From Blasia pusilla (lineage: Eukaryota > Marchantiophyta > Marchantiopsida > Blasiales), in the NCBI GenBank assembly GCA_050084515.1, contig CM114271.1, positions 64,170,001-64,234,000 on the forward strand: a stretch of 64,000 nucleotides of DNA. Direction: 5' to 3'. Positions 1 to 11,217 of this stretch are shown in pieces (the stretch's first letter is position 1; every line of letters starts with the position of its first letter). A program made the translations under genes and the position numbers. The notes under the pieces are model-generated. The model did not search any database. It saw only the letters and a program-made list of their open reading frames with translations, and was not told the DNA's origin.

Positions 1-239
1 ACGGATGCAGCATCCAATGCAATATTGCGGATGGCAACCGGTGTTGGGATCCCCATTGTTTTCGCCACGGGTGATGGCTTTAGGAGTTGACTTAGCTCCT
101 GTATTTCAGATTAGCATCCACGTTGTGTGAGCGTGGGGTATTCTTGCTACACGTGTTGAGGTGGATGAGGTGTTGCGGTGGAGCGACCCTCTATGTCGGA
201 GTAGCATTGAGTACGGTGCTACTTGGCGAGCGGCGGGCG

Positions 240-480
240 AAGATGGATGCGATACCCGGCCGGCCAGCCATTGATCGTGAGAGGCTTACACCTGGTGTAT
301 GTATGTTGGACAACCGGAGTGGGATCTTCCGATTGGTGAGTCCTACAGGGACAAGTGTATAGACCGGATAGAGTCTTGTTAGACTCGGTGCCCAACCTTT
401 GATGTTGGGAAAGGCGGCATGTATTGGTTTGGGTATTCGGAGGTCGAGCTTGAGCCTTGCCCATTCAGATTCAAACATCA
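240..480 (+). pseudogene. Retroviral-type aspartic protease remnant of E1
   Basis: Around 370-420 the frame reads VLLDS followed, one base out of frame, by PLMLGK. This matches LLDSGA...LMLGK in the E3 copy, the D-S/T-G active-site region of retroelement aspartic proteases. In E1 a single-base loss just after the Asp-Ser codons breaks the frame. The domain would cleave the Gag-Pol polyprotein. Only the active-site region is recognisable, so the limits are approximate. Confidence 0.5.
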
Positions 481-1108
481 CTTGGAGGAGCCAATGATAG
501 GTCTCAATTCATGACACGGGAAAAGTTTTTATGTACAGTTGAGACTGATCATGCGCCCGATAGCCCGGTTGGGAGTATCTGCGGTAGTCACATCGGCCGA
601 GTCGTATGATGTACTAGTTGGAGGAGCGATTGTACCCGATGGGTTTTGGATGGATTCTTGGGACGAGAGGCGGCGTCTTCTGAGACCTGGTTGGCAGTCC
701 AGGGATGGACGAATGAGCCAAGGTCTGTGAGATTTATTTCGGGGCTCGACCAGGAGGGTCTTCCCCAACAGTGTTAGCATCGTGGTTGGTTTTAGTGGAG
801 TAGTCACCTGGCCAAGAGACTTTTTGGAGGGTAATGTTTACGCTATGGATTCTCTCTGCGCATGAGGAGGTAGAGGAGGTCCCTATTTTTGCAGCAAGTG
901 GCATCCTCATCGTTGGATGTGCCACTTTGGAGTTCGGGGCGGTGCACTACGGTAGGAGGCGTCGCCTAGTGCGGGAGGCTTGGTGTGAGGTCTGTTATAC
1001 CTCACGAGGAAGAGGAGGCCCCACGGCGGACTCCTACTTTTGGTGATTAGGTTATCCCCTTTGGATACTACACCCATTGTATGGCAGTATCCGCCGGAGG
1101 GCATTTGT

Positions 1109-2052
1109 GTGTTAGATCTCTTTGGTGGGATTAGCACTGGTTTGGCGGCAGTGTTGCAGGCCGGTATTCCTGTGCGGAGATACGTGTATGTGGAGTGAGA
1201 TGAGACGGCCCAGAGAGTCTCATCCCGACATATTGGTCAGTTGATGCGGAGATATCCTGAGTTGTTGCCGCCATCAGCTATTCGTGGGTACCAACGTGCT
1301 TTACCATCACACATTGCATTGTTGGGGGCGCAGGACCTTGAGAGGGTTGGTCCTGTGGATTTGGTGATTGTTGGATGGCCATGTCAGGGTCATACACGTG
1401 CTGGTCGTGGTGAGGGATTACATGACCCTAGGTCTCGATTGTTTTGGGAGATGTTACGGGTGTTACGACATCTTCAAGTTCATCAGGCACGTACTCTAGC
1501 TTACATTCTGGAGAATGTTCCATTGTTGGGTGACACTCGAACCCGGATGATGGCGAGTGTTCATGAGGTGCGGTCTTGGATTGGACCAGCGGTGTTGTTG
1601 GATGCTGGCCTTGAGTTGGCTCTCGTGCACATCGCCCACGCTTGTGGTGGACAAACTTGTTGCCTAGGGAGGTTCTCGTCGAGCATATGAGGCGGTCTGG
1701 CGGGATCCTCGCCTTTACAAAGTGGATAGTATCTTGGATCTTTGGCGACTTTCTCAAGTGGTGAGGGTTATTGATCGGTCACCCATGGCGGTGGTGAACC
1801 GTGTGGGGCGACCTAGGATGGCACTACCCACATTTGTGAGTTTTCCCTCGTCACATGCCTACGAGGAAGGTGGTCGGGGCTTGTATGGGATTCTCATGTG
1901 CGGCGGTTGGTGGAGCCTAACGCTGATGATGAGAGAGCGTGCGATGGGATTTGCTCTTGGTGTGGCGGTTGCTTCTATTTCGAGGCTTCACGGCGTCATG
2001 TGTTGGGTCAGGCCATGGACCTGAATTGTTTGACTTGGATTTTGAGTCTTGG
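1109..2052 (+). pseudogene. DNMT3-like cytosine-5 DNA methyltransferase domain in Pol of E1
   Basis: A C5 methyltransferase fold reads in one frame from motif I (VLDLFGG at 1109, S-adenosylmethionine binding) through motif IV (PCQG, catalytic Cys codon at 1382) and motif VI (ENVP, Glu codon at 1511). One in-frame TGA occurs at 1196 and a terminal stop near 1690. The C-terminal part continues in shifted frames with a GF-containing segment and a motif IX/X-like RRHVLGQ at about 1991-2015, which is back in the frame of motif I. The spacing, and the GL...RSRLF block after motif IV, fit the DNMT3 class better than DNMT1/CMT or bacterial enzymes. It sits between protease and RT and shares the RT frame, so it looks like an original part of the Pol polyprotein and not a later insertion. 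Methyltransferase identity is firm; DNMT3 class is probable. Confidence 0.85.
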
Positions 2053-2389
2053 TATGGCGAGCAAGCGTCGACTTCGGACTATGTCGTGGGTCTTCCACCC
2101 CTTGTAATGAGCTCGATGGCTACCGGGGGACGGTAGAGGCATCGGTCGGAAGAAGCGAGAGGAGAGTAGTATTTTGCATCCTTGAAGTAGATGGGATGTA
2201 ATGGTGGGCATGTGGAGTTGGTTGCTCATCTTTGGTGGAGGAGTTATTTGCTCGAGATGATGGTGTAGCTAAGGGTGTACCATCTTGTGAGGGGTTGTTG
2301 AGTGACCAATGGCATCGTCCTCTCCCTCTAGTATGCGGTGGAGGAGACTTGGGAGCCATTACTTGGGCCCAAGCTTACGGGAGGTGAGA

Positions 2390-3772
2390 AACGACGCTGA
2401 CACACGGTTCCTACGTGCTTATAGGAGTTGTTTTGCCTTTAGCATGAAGGAGTTGGGTTCTCTGGTTGGACCGGTATACGGATTGATTTGGCTAGTGATA
2501 CGCCAATCTTCCGTCGTCCCTACCGATATAGTGATATGGAGAGGGACCTGATTGAGTAGGGACGTTGGACCTTTTGGAGCTGGATTAGTGGAGTTGTCGC
2601 ATGGAGAGTATGCATCGCCCTTTGTCATGCTCGCTAAAAGGATATGCATGGCAACTACGGATAGGCGGATGTGTGGAGATTACCGTCCTATCAATCGGCA
2701 AACCAAGGCCGATAAGTATGCCATGCCTACACTGAGGAGATCTTTGATGTGGTGGGACAGGCAAAGATTTTGAGTACTTTGGATCTTGGGCGAGATACCA
2801 TCAATTGCCGATTCGGGAGAGTGACAAGGCCAAGACAAAGCATTTTGGGGTGTCAACTCTCATGGCAAGGATTGTTTGTACCGGTGGAAATTCTTACCCT
2901 TTGGGTTGAAGAATGCACCTACCGAGTTTCAAGAGTGATGGGCGGGATCCTAGCGAGGGTTGGATTTTGTTCGGTGTTACATTGATGATATCTTGGTGTT
3001 CAGTAACACGGTGGAGGAGCATCAGATACATTTGCAGATGGTGTTTGATCGGTTGAAAGCTCATGGTCTACGTTTGCATCTTGGAAAGTGTAAGTTCTTC
3101 CATGAGGATGTTGAGTACTAGGGTCATGTGATCTATCCAGGTGGTTTGGGAGTTCAGCAAGCAAAGGTGGAGGCTATTGCACTTATTCCGCGTCCGGTAG
3201 ATGTGAGTAGAGTTCGAGCATTCATGGGATTGGCAAACTACTATCGGAGGTATGTGAAGGGATTTAGTGCTATGGCAAAGCCTTTGAATCAATTGCTGAA
3301 ATCAGATCAAGAGTGGCACCTTTGGGGAGATGATCGGGGAGAGAGCTTTTGTGGAGCTTAAGGCCCAGTTGGTGGCGGCGCCTATCTTGAGGAGACCTAT
3401 CGGGCGCCCATTTGATTACACATCGATTGGAGTAGGTTGGGACTTGGAGCGGTGTTGACACAACATGATGATGAGCACATGGAGTTTGTGGTGGCCTATG
3501 CAAGTCGTTCGAATAATGCAACGGAGTCGCGCTATAGTTCATATGAGGGAGAGTGCTTGGCGAGAGTGTGGTGTGGCACACTTTAGGTGTTACTTGTTTG
3601 GCACCCATTTACCCTTATTCTGATCACCAACCGCTCAAGTGGTTGATGGAGTCGGACAAGCTTACGGGGAAGCTTGCACGGTGGGCTCTTATCTTACAGG
3701 AGTATGACTTCGGGTGGTACATAGACCTGGAGTTGCCAACCTTGATCTTTGATGGGTTGAGTAGGAACCCAT
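2390..3772 (+). pseudogene. Reverse transcriptase and RNase H region of E1
   Basis: RT landmarks in order: FLRAYRSCFAFS (about 2418), the MCGDYRPINR block (about 2670-2700), and the catalytic YIDD box at 2978-2989. The tether GLGVQQAKVEAI (about 3145) and the block RVRAFMGLANYYRRYVKGF (about 3210-3265) follow. RNase H follows with YASRSNNA (about 3500) and SDHQPLKWLME (about 3620-3655), ending near 3772. The CGDYRP and YIDD blocks share the frame of the methyltransferase upstream. Several frameshifts and stops make it non-functional. Block order and wording are diagnostic of Ty3/gypsy. Confidence 0.9.
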
Positions 3773-4079
3773 GAACTAGCCAAGAGGATACAACAGGGGC
3801 TAGATGGCATGGAGAGGTTGATGAGGAGATGATGCCAGGTTGGCATGCATCCGCCTTTTTATGTTGGTTAGGGGTGGACTCTAGTATGGAGGACCACATG
3901 ATATCTTACTCTAGTCGGAGGGTAGATGGCCACCTTGAGATCCTAAGGTTGGAGATGGTGGTACGGATCAACGTGATATTCATGATGATGTGTTGGTGTT
4001 GGAGTTCCTACGGACCAGTAGGGTGCCAGGCATAGTGAGTGCCAAGGAGCGAGACCGTGTTCTTCAACGTGCTAAGAGG

Positions 4080-5230
4080 TATTGATTGGAGGGAACACAT
4101 ATTCTCCGCGTGTGGGAGGATGGTAGAAATGCAGTAGTGCCACATTTGGCTCAGAGAGAGCGCGTTGTGCGACATGCCCATGAGGAGTTGGGACATTTTG
4201 GGGTAAAGCGTCGTATAGCTTACTCCTTGGCCAATATTGGTGGCGTGGCATGCATACTCAGGTGCAGCGATTGGTGTCACGTTGTATGGTTTGTGACCGG
4301 GTGAGGGCATCATTTAATGCCCCTACACCACAATTACACCCCTTGCCTATTATGGGGTTGAGTTACCGTTGGAGTGTGGACTTTTTGCGGGACCGTTACC
4401 GTTGGTATCGACATCATCGATATGTGTTGGTGATGGTGGAGCACTTCTCCAAGTGGATTGAGTTGGTGGCATTACCGGACAAGGCGAGTGAGGAACGGCG
4501 TATGCGTTTACGGATAGAGTGCTTAGTCATTTTGGTGCACCGGTGAAGTCTTGACCGACCAGAGTCTGAGTTTCAGGTGAGTTTCAGGTCTTGTGTGACA
4601 AGGCGTTGATTGATCATCGGACCACGTCTCGAGATCATCCGAGGCGGATGGTTTTGGGTGGCGTGTGGTTCGAGGCGGTGAAGAGGGCATTGCGCAAGTA
4701 TGGCCTCTGAAGGGCATCTTGGAGACCAGGATATTCGAGTTGCCATGGTTAGCCATGGGGTATAGGTTCGATCGCCAAGCATCCTTGGCTTCCTTCTCAC
4801 CTTATTTTACATTATCGGCCGAGATCCGGACTTTCCAGCAGCAATTGTCGGGAGTCTAGTGAGGTGGTGAACCTTGATGACCCAGAGATGTGGATGAGGG
4901 TGTGTTCTCGGTGGCGGAGCTCTTTCGGGAGAGTTATGCCAGCGACCTTTGAGAATCTTGCCATTGCTCAACACAGGGATACGTTGCGGTATGCAACCAT
5001 TCGAGTGGAGGTTATCGACCATCGATTCGTAGGTTCCATGTGGGGACTATGTCTATTTGCAGCGATTGCCCGACAACGTTGGATGTGACGGCAGCCGCAC
5101 TATTTTACGAGTGCATGAGGTGTAAGCTTTTGGAGTTCTCATGTTGGAGGGTCGTGATGGAGTTGTTTGGAAGGACCATGTGCGTAATTGTGCGCCATGT
5201 CATCTTCCAAATGTGGATGGTATCTTGTTG
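4080..5230 (+). pseudogene. Integrase region of E1
   Basis: The N-terminal HHCC zinc-binding module is visible as HAHEELGHFG (about 4170-4205) and RCMVCDRVRASF (about 4275-4310). The catalytic core follows with WSVDF (first acidic residue, about 4372), YVLVMVEHFSKWIELV (about 4420-4470) and a damaged second Asp block (about 4545-4565). Farther on, shifted frames give FHVGDYVYLQR (about 5035-5070) and CAPCHLPNVDG (about 5190-5222), the SH3-like tail and a conserved segment leading into the PHD finger. Several frameshifts; inactive. Confidence 0.82.
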
Positions 5231-5265
5231 ACCCAAGCTTAGCCATGATACGTGCTAGCTTGAGG

Positions 5266-5400
5266 TGCATGTTGTGTGGGTCTCCGGTAACGCAGCCTGT
5301 ATGTTGGTGTGTGATCGGTGTTCTAGGGGTTGGCACATGATGTGTTTGACTCACGTTTGGATGTTGTTCCCTCTTTGGAAGGTGGGTTTGTCCTCGATGT
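5266..5400 (+). pseudogene. PHD-type zinc finger at the C-terminus of the E1 integrase
   Basis: Three adjacent frames supply, in order and spacing, a full C4HC3 set: CMLC (5266), CDRCSRGWH (5310-5336), HMMC (to 5345) and WVCPRC (5383-5400). The CDxC-x-RGWHxxCL core and the final WxCPxC are characteristic of PHD fingers. Two small frameshifts separate the three pieces. PHD fingers usually read the methylation state of the histone H3 tail, so here it may target integration, a job done by a chromodomain in chromoviruses. The preceding CAPCHLPN segment supports its being the natural end of Pol. The matching part of E3 lies beyond the window. Confidence 0.75.
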
Positions 5401-5539
5401 ACTTAGGAGAGGTAGATGACTTGATCTTTGCATGATATGGATTACGGATGTGCGACTAACGATGGGGCAACCTAGCAAGGCCTTCGATTCGGGCACCCAA
5501 GAAGGTGTATAGCATGTAGTAGATGTATAGGGCTACCTG

Positions 5540-5681
5540 GGAGTTAGAGGACCTAACCGCTTGATTAGGGGGCGAGTTGTGGTACACTTGCGTTTGTGGA
5601 TACTCTCGTCTATGTTATGTATGTATGTGCGTATGGTATGTTAGCGATGTATGTTGTATGACGATGTGGATTCGCACGACA
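5540..5681 (+). repeat. 3' end of the 3' LTR of E1
   Basis: The stretch GTTAGCGATGTATGTTGTAT ending in GCACGACA at 5681 resembles the LTR tails at 21,583-21,720 (minus) and 55,732-55,866 (plus), all ending in CACGACA. The 5' border of this LTR is too diverged to place. Confidence 0.5.
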
Positions 5682-6544
5682 CATACATAAAATCACCACT
5701 AAACCACTCTCCCATAAATATAACTTCCACCAATCAAATTAAACCCCACTACTTCTTACAATTATTACTATTAAAAAAAGTTCATTTCTTCTCAAACCCA
5801 TAGCAAGTTACAAAATGAATATATGAAAGAAAAAATAGTAACATGTTACTATCTTGTTCTATTATGGTTGCTATCTTGTCTTATTCTACTTGCAAGGTCG
5901 CACATAATAGTATGGATTAAGGACAATTCCGATGGTATAAAAAAGTCAAAATATTGAAGATGAACTTCAAGGATATATGTTGTAAGATTTTGTAGATGCT
6001 TAACTATGATGAATGCAAAAAACAACACAATCAAATCATTCCCTACTTGATAATACAAGAATATTGAGGAATCAATATAAATAAGAGTCACAATCTCTTC
6101 AACATGGAAAATAGAGAAAGAGGGAATGAAAATAGTGGACACAAGATAAAAGAATGGCCTCAAGTAGCCATTGTTACATCTCCAAATTCTCTGAAAGTCA
6201 CCAAAATCAGAGTTCCTAATGAGCAAGCTTTTTTTAAATTTAACTCTCACCAAATGATGGAAGTCCCTATCGCATCTCCTAGTGTGAATTGAGCACGTTC
6301 ATCCATTGTGTTTGGCTCCATAGTTGGTAATCATGTTACGTGGTACCCTTTAGGTCTCAGCCACTCAAGCTTTAAACTATTCCATATCCTACTATGTTTT
6401 GGCTGAGCTTTGGTTGCGTAAGATGTACTGCATCTCTCAAATGCAACTAGATACTTGCCAATTCAAAATAGTAGATTAAATGTCAACAAGAGAACATTAC
6501 AATAGTTGGTAAACTCCTCGAAAGGTCCATAAGCCTCACCTAGG

Positions 6545-6760
6545 GTTGCACACGGACAAAGTCTGTATCCGCGGATATGTCCATGTACGCGGATTATGTT
6601 CATCCTACGGATAGACATGTCCATGCACGCCCGGACATGTCTATCCCGCTGCCCGCATCCGAGCCCGCTATGTAGATCCACGTTGATCGAGCCCACACCC
6701 ATACGGCCCGTGATAGGCCCGCGCAAGGCCCACCTTGAGCCCTCCATGCGGGCCTGATTA
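6545..6760. repeat. Diverged dispersed repeat, copy 1
   Basis: Begins GTTGCACACGGACAAAGTCT and continues with alternating GGACATG/CATGTCC and GCCCGC words. It resembles 7071-7285 in opening words and in the closing GGCCCGC-type stretch. Unknown family; the many inverted GGACA/TGTCC words suggest a foldback or MITE-like relic. Confidence 0.4.
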
Positions 6761-7070
6761 TGAGCATGCAGCGGGCCCTACAATGAGTGTGGGCTTCGTC
6801 AGCTTGAGTCTACGGGGCGGGCTCGGACTTGTCCGGACATGATTGACCCATAGACAAACTTGTCTCCTTTCGTGCAACCTTGGCCTCACTTGGTTGGATA
6901 CCAAAAAATGAGAATGCAAATACTCATGCATGTATAGTGTTGTCACATATCCACTAAGAACACATTCACTACACTTGCAAAATATGGAAAGTTTTAATAT
7001 TTACCCTTTGCGTCTTGATGTTCGGGACTTTTAGATCACACTCTAACACACTACCCACACTCCTAACCAA

Positions 7071-7285
7071 GATTGCACACGGACAAAGTTTGTGTCCGTA
7101 GACCTATGTCCATTCCAAGGATGGACATGTTCGTGTGGGCTCGATACCCGTGGCTCACACCCTGCTTGTAAAGTACACACGAGCTTTGCCAGACCGAACC
7201 CACTCTAAGCACTTGTTGCAGGTTTAGTAGCCCGCACGATGCAAGGCCCGCCCTAAGCCCGAGGGACCCGATGGGCATGCTTGTT
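7071..7285. repeat. Diverged dispersed repeat, copy 2
   Basis: Begins GATTGCACACGGACAAAGTT, matching the start of the copy at 6545, and ends in similar GCCCGCCCTAAGCCCGAGG words. Its start contains the inverted repeat CGGACA...TGTCCG. Confidence 0.4.
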
Positions 7286-8343
7286 TCCTTGCAATCATGC
7301 TCCCAACCATCTCGGTGACTACCTTAACCTTCTTCTTCAATTTTGGTGAATCTTGTATGTCCATTATGGCTTCACATATACAAAAATAACTTGTACAACA
7401 TTAAATTAGAACAACATATTATCACAATCACCACTTGTTTCCAAGGAGGTTTACATAATCTGATATTTGTGTAAATCAACAAGAGCATATGAAGTAAATA
7501 TTTCATGAAATAAAAATAGAAAGTGGTTGAGAGATGCACCTTGGGAATTTGTAGTGGTCACAGACTTGGTTTTCTAACAAATACTTGCATGAGGAGGACC
7601 AATACTCTCTTTACGTACATAAAGTGTTTCAATCACGATTGCCAATACTGATTTTTAGGCCTTGCTCAAGAAAAGATATGAATCTTAGTACAAACCAGTC
7701 ATTCCCATTAGAAATTCAAATTTACATATTTAGTAGGAATTTCCAAATATCTCCTAATCATGAGTCAAATTAAAGGAAAAGGGGATTAGTAAAAGCATCT
7801 CTCGAGAAATTATAAATTGATCCGTAAAGCCAACATTCATGTGCGGCTTTGTCTTTCGTTTTAGAGGGGACTTCTTAGCTAGCCTCAATACCCATTTCTA
7901 TGGTATTGAGGCTTTAAGGATAATGTTGATGGCATCCTACACAAGTCGTGTGAGTAATAAGATCATGATGAGTCAATGATACTAACTCGAAAAAAATATA
8001 AAGAGTTGTAATGAAAACAAGAAGGATTATCTAAGACGTATAACTTACTTTTGAGAGTTGATGGCTTGTCTACAAATGCATCATCAATTTGCACATTTGA
8101 AGTTATTTCTTTCCCAATCTGAGCCAATTTGGAAACCACTCGCATGAAAAAATGACTTTCTTGAATATCACTCCATTTATTTTGTTGTTCCCTTTTCCCA
8201 ACCTCAATTTGTGATCTCATATCATGCATGCCTTTGTCTAATCTACACTCCACCTCATTCAGGTGGGAAATAATATCGGATTCGACTCCCTATGAAGCAT
8301 ATGAAAAATTTAAACACTATTTAACAACAATCTTACCTCCAAA

Positions 8344-8987
8344 TCATGAAATATCTCCATGGTCCATGATTGCTACATTACTTGATTCTAAAAATGGGGA
8401 ATTACTTACCCATGAAGCGTCACTAAAATCGATGTTTTTTGGGTGTGGTAATGATACCTTCTCTCTTGCTATACCATGAAAACAAACATCTCTTTTTGGG
8501 ACCCCCTTAAAATTAGATCCCACACGACGTGTTAAGAAATATTCGTACATCCCAATTTGAATATTTGTGATGAGAAATAGATCTACCTTCAATAGGGATG
8601 CTTTAAAAAGTGCCAAAATTGATAAATATGCCCATTGAAATAAATCTCGATACTTCCAAGCTACATATACACAAGTCACATGTCAAGTTTAGGGCTTATA
8701 ACAAAACCCTCTAAACCTGCCCGACCGTTGTAGTTCAAAGTCACAATGTGTGACTGAGCCTTGGTTATTTGCTCGACTTTAAATTTCCCATATTTTGACA
8801 TCCAATAGTGTACTATTTGTTCCCACTCTACCGCCCTTCCTTCGGGGTGACAAGAGACTTCTCGATGGCCCCTATTATTCAGCCAATAGGCCTTCAATGT
8901 GGACCTCTTGATTTTCAAGAGTTGGGCTGTTTTTTCTTGAGAAATCAGAGTCCTATGTTGGTGCACCGACATAAATATAGGATTCAT
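8344..8987 (-). pseudogene. Possible degenerate coding region, function unknown
   Basis: Two overlapping minus-strand frames (8676-8987 and 8344-8679) read as plausible protein. The first has a segment KTAQLLKIKRSTLKAYW that could be a helix-turn-helix, as in some transposase N-termini. I do not recognise the family. Start, introns and intactness cannot be judged, and chance open frames are possible. Confidence 0.2.
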
Positions 8988-9762
8988 TTATATAGTAAAT
9001 TTCAATGTTGGAGACTTTGTCATAATTAGACCAGGACAAGAAAAAAACAAATATCCCATATAGATGGGATAAGTTCTAGTTGAAGTTGGTGAAGATACCA
9101 ATTTAAGAATTCAGTATTGGTGGCCATTGAATACATTCAGAAGAGGGAACATAGCCCAAGTAGGAGATATCAAAATGGGGATGTAAGAAAATGGGAGAAG
9201 CATAGTAGTGAAAAACCAATGTTGTGTCCACATGACTCGGTTATAGCATCTTTCTCCAATTCAACATATGCAATAGAGGGTGGACTAGTGAGTATCCCCA
9301 TTGACGTGACTAATTTTGTAAAGTCTAGAATAACTTTTGGCACTTACCTAATAATAGAAGATAGAGATGTCATTGACTAGTAACAACAACACAATTATTG
9401 TAAGCCTTTATTATAATTTAATGTCATGTTATTAAGAGTCATCACTTGATTTTATAAAGATTCTTTATATTTCTACATGTGGAATGAGATTATTGAATAA
9501 AATGGTTTTGTAGAAGCTTTCACAATTGGAATCGGATTCCACGTTCTTCCCATTTTAAATTTTCTTGTTTAGTATCGTGCTCCAACTTGCACCATGTAGT
9601 TTAATTCATCCATTTGGACTTTAGATGAACAACGCGTTTCCCTAAGTAAGACTTCACTCTTTATCAAAGTAAGCCCCAAAACCTATTGGTTAACAACCTT
9701 GAACGGATCATTTATCTTAAACTCTCAACCCTTCAAACCAAAATCCCTAAGGGATTAATTAG
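8988..9762. other. No feature recognised
   Basis: AT-rich sequence between the weak minus-strand frames and the telomere-like block. One plus-strand open frame at 9117-9380 has no recognisable family. Confidence 0.4.
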
Positions 9763-10620
9763 CCTACACCCTACACCCTAAACACTAAGCCCTAGCCAAT
9801 AAATTATACAAAACTTTCTTGAAGCCTAGACTGTAAATAATAAACCCTAGACCCTAAAACCTAAGCCATAAACCCTAAACCCTAAACCAAACACCCTAAA
9901 ACCTAGAACCTAAGCAATAAACCCTAAACCCAAGGCCAAAAACACTAAATCCTAAGCCAAACACCCTAAAAAATGGGCAAAAAACCCTAGCCCGTAAGCC
10001 AAAACCCCTAGCCCGTAAGCAAAATAAACCCTAAACCCTAGAACCTAAGCAATAAACCCTAAACCCTAGGCCAAAGGCCCTAAGCCCAAAACCCAAAACC
10101 CTAAGCAAAAACTCCTAAACCCTAAGCCAAACACCCTAAACCCTAGAACCTAAGAAATAAACTCTAAACCCTAGGCCAAAAACCCTAACCCCTAAGCCAA
10201 AAACTCTAAACCCTATGCCAAAAACCCTTTACCCTAACCCCTAAGTAAAACACCCTAAACCCTAAGAAAAAACCCTAAACCCAAAAACCTAAGCAAGAAA
10301 CCCTAAACTCTAAATCGTAAGCCAAAAACCCTACACATTAACCCCTAAGCCAAAACCCTAAATCCTAGGCCAAAAACCCTATACCCTAATCCCTAAGCCA
10401 AAAACCATAAACCCTAAGCCAGACACCCTAAACCCTAGAACATAAGCAATAAACCCTATACCCTAACCCCTAAGCCAAAAACCCTAAATCCTAAGCTAAA
10501 CACCCTAAACCCTAGCAACTAAGCAATAAACCCTAAGCCCTAAACCATAAACCCTTAACCCTAAGTCGAAAACCCTAAACCCTAGGCCCTTAACCCTAAG
10601 CCAAAAACCCTAAATCCTAT
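9763..10620 (-). repeat. Degenerate interstitial telomere-like repeat block
   Basis: About 0.86 kb dominated by AACCCTAAACCCTAA and variants such as CCCTAAGCCAAAAACCCTAA. This is the C-rich strand of the plant TTTAGGG telomere repeat, so the G-rich strand is minus. Insertions of GCCAAA, AGAACCTAAGCAAT and similar words recur semi-regularly, hinting at higher-order units of roughly 40-70 bases. It is far too degenerate to be a working telomere; it could be an old interstitial tract or a subtelomeric-type repeat. Confidence 0.85.
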
Positions 10621-11217
10621 GCTATAAACATAGTTGACAAACATAACTTGTACTCCCATTACACTATGTCCTAGTGTGGTAATAATCATATTAGAACAAA
10701 ACCGGGTTTTCTAAAACACCACATGTCGAAATTGGTGTTTAATTCATTTTCATTAACATATGCTTGCTACTTAAATTCACCTTGCTCTACATTGTGTTTT
10801 ATGTTCTTATCCCATATAATTTTGTCTCAGACTTACAACTAAACAAAGTGGATGGACTACATTAATTAAGCAAAAATCTGCATTGATGTACTATTTGGAT
10901 ACTTCATATAGTCTCAACTTAAAGATCCACTTTATTGTAGTGACAAACCTCAAAATAGGACAAAGAAAGGTATTAACATCTCAAAACAGAAGGGATAAAA
11001 AATTGCATAATATAATACAAAAAGAAAATGGCAAATATCCAACACAAATACCAACTCAATGAGTTACATGATTGATATCCTGAAACAAATATGACAAGAA
11101 CACTAGTGGTTGGTCATACGTGAATGGACGACAAGGCGAGTAGTCATTCCCCACCACTTTCAGACAATGTATCAATGCCAAAGCTTGTGCACGTTGTAAG
11201 GCCACTAAGATGCATTG
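10621..11217. other. No feature recognised
   Basis: AT-rich unique-looking DNA between the telomere-like tract and the retrotransposon-like fragment. No gene or repeat seen. Confidence 0.4.

Larger units (their letters stand above)
1..5681 (+). mobile_element. Ty3/gypsy LTR retrotransposon copy E1 (5' end outside window, degenerate)
   Basis: Order on the plus strand: protease remnant, DNMT3-like methyltransferase, reverse transcriptase, RNase H, integrase, PHD finger, then a terminal segment ending in GCACGACA at 5681, which matches the ends of the family's other LTRs (5' TGTC, 3' GACA). RT before integrase is the Ty3/gypsy order. Stops and frameshifts break every domain, so this is an old, inactive copy. 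The gag region and 5' LTR lie left of the window. It shares its domain order and recognisable protein motifs with the copy at 57,146-64,000, which defines the family. Confidence 0.9.
5682..8343. other. Gene-poor AT-rich DNA, no gene recognised
   Basis: Only short open frames of no recognisable family occur. The stretch holds the two diverged repeats listed at 6545 and 7071. No RNA gene or further transposon landmark was seen. Confidence 0.5.

Noticed and set aside
9763-10620. CRISPR-like or simple satellite array
   Set aside because: Units are irregular telomere words without conserved repeat/spacer alternation, and the genome is eukaryotic.
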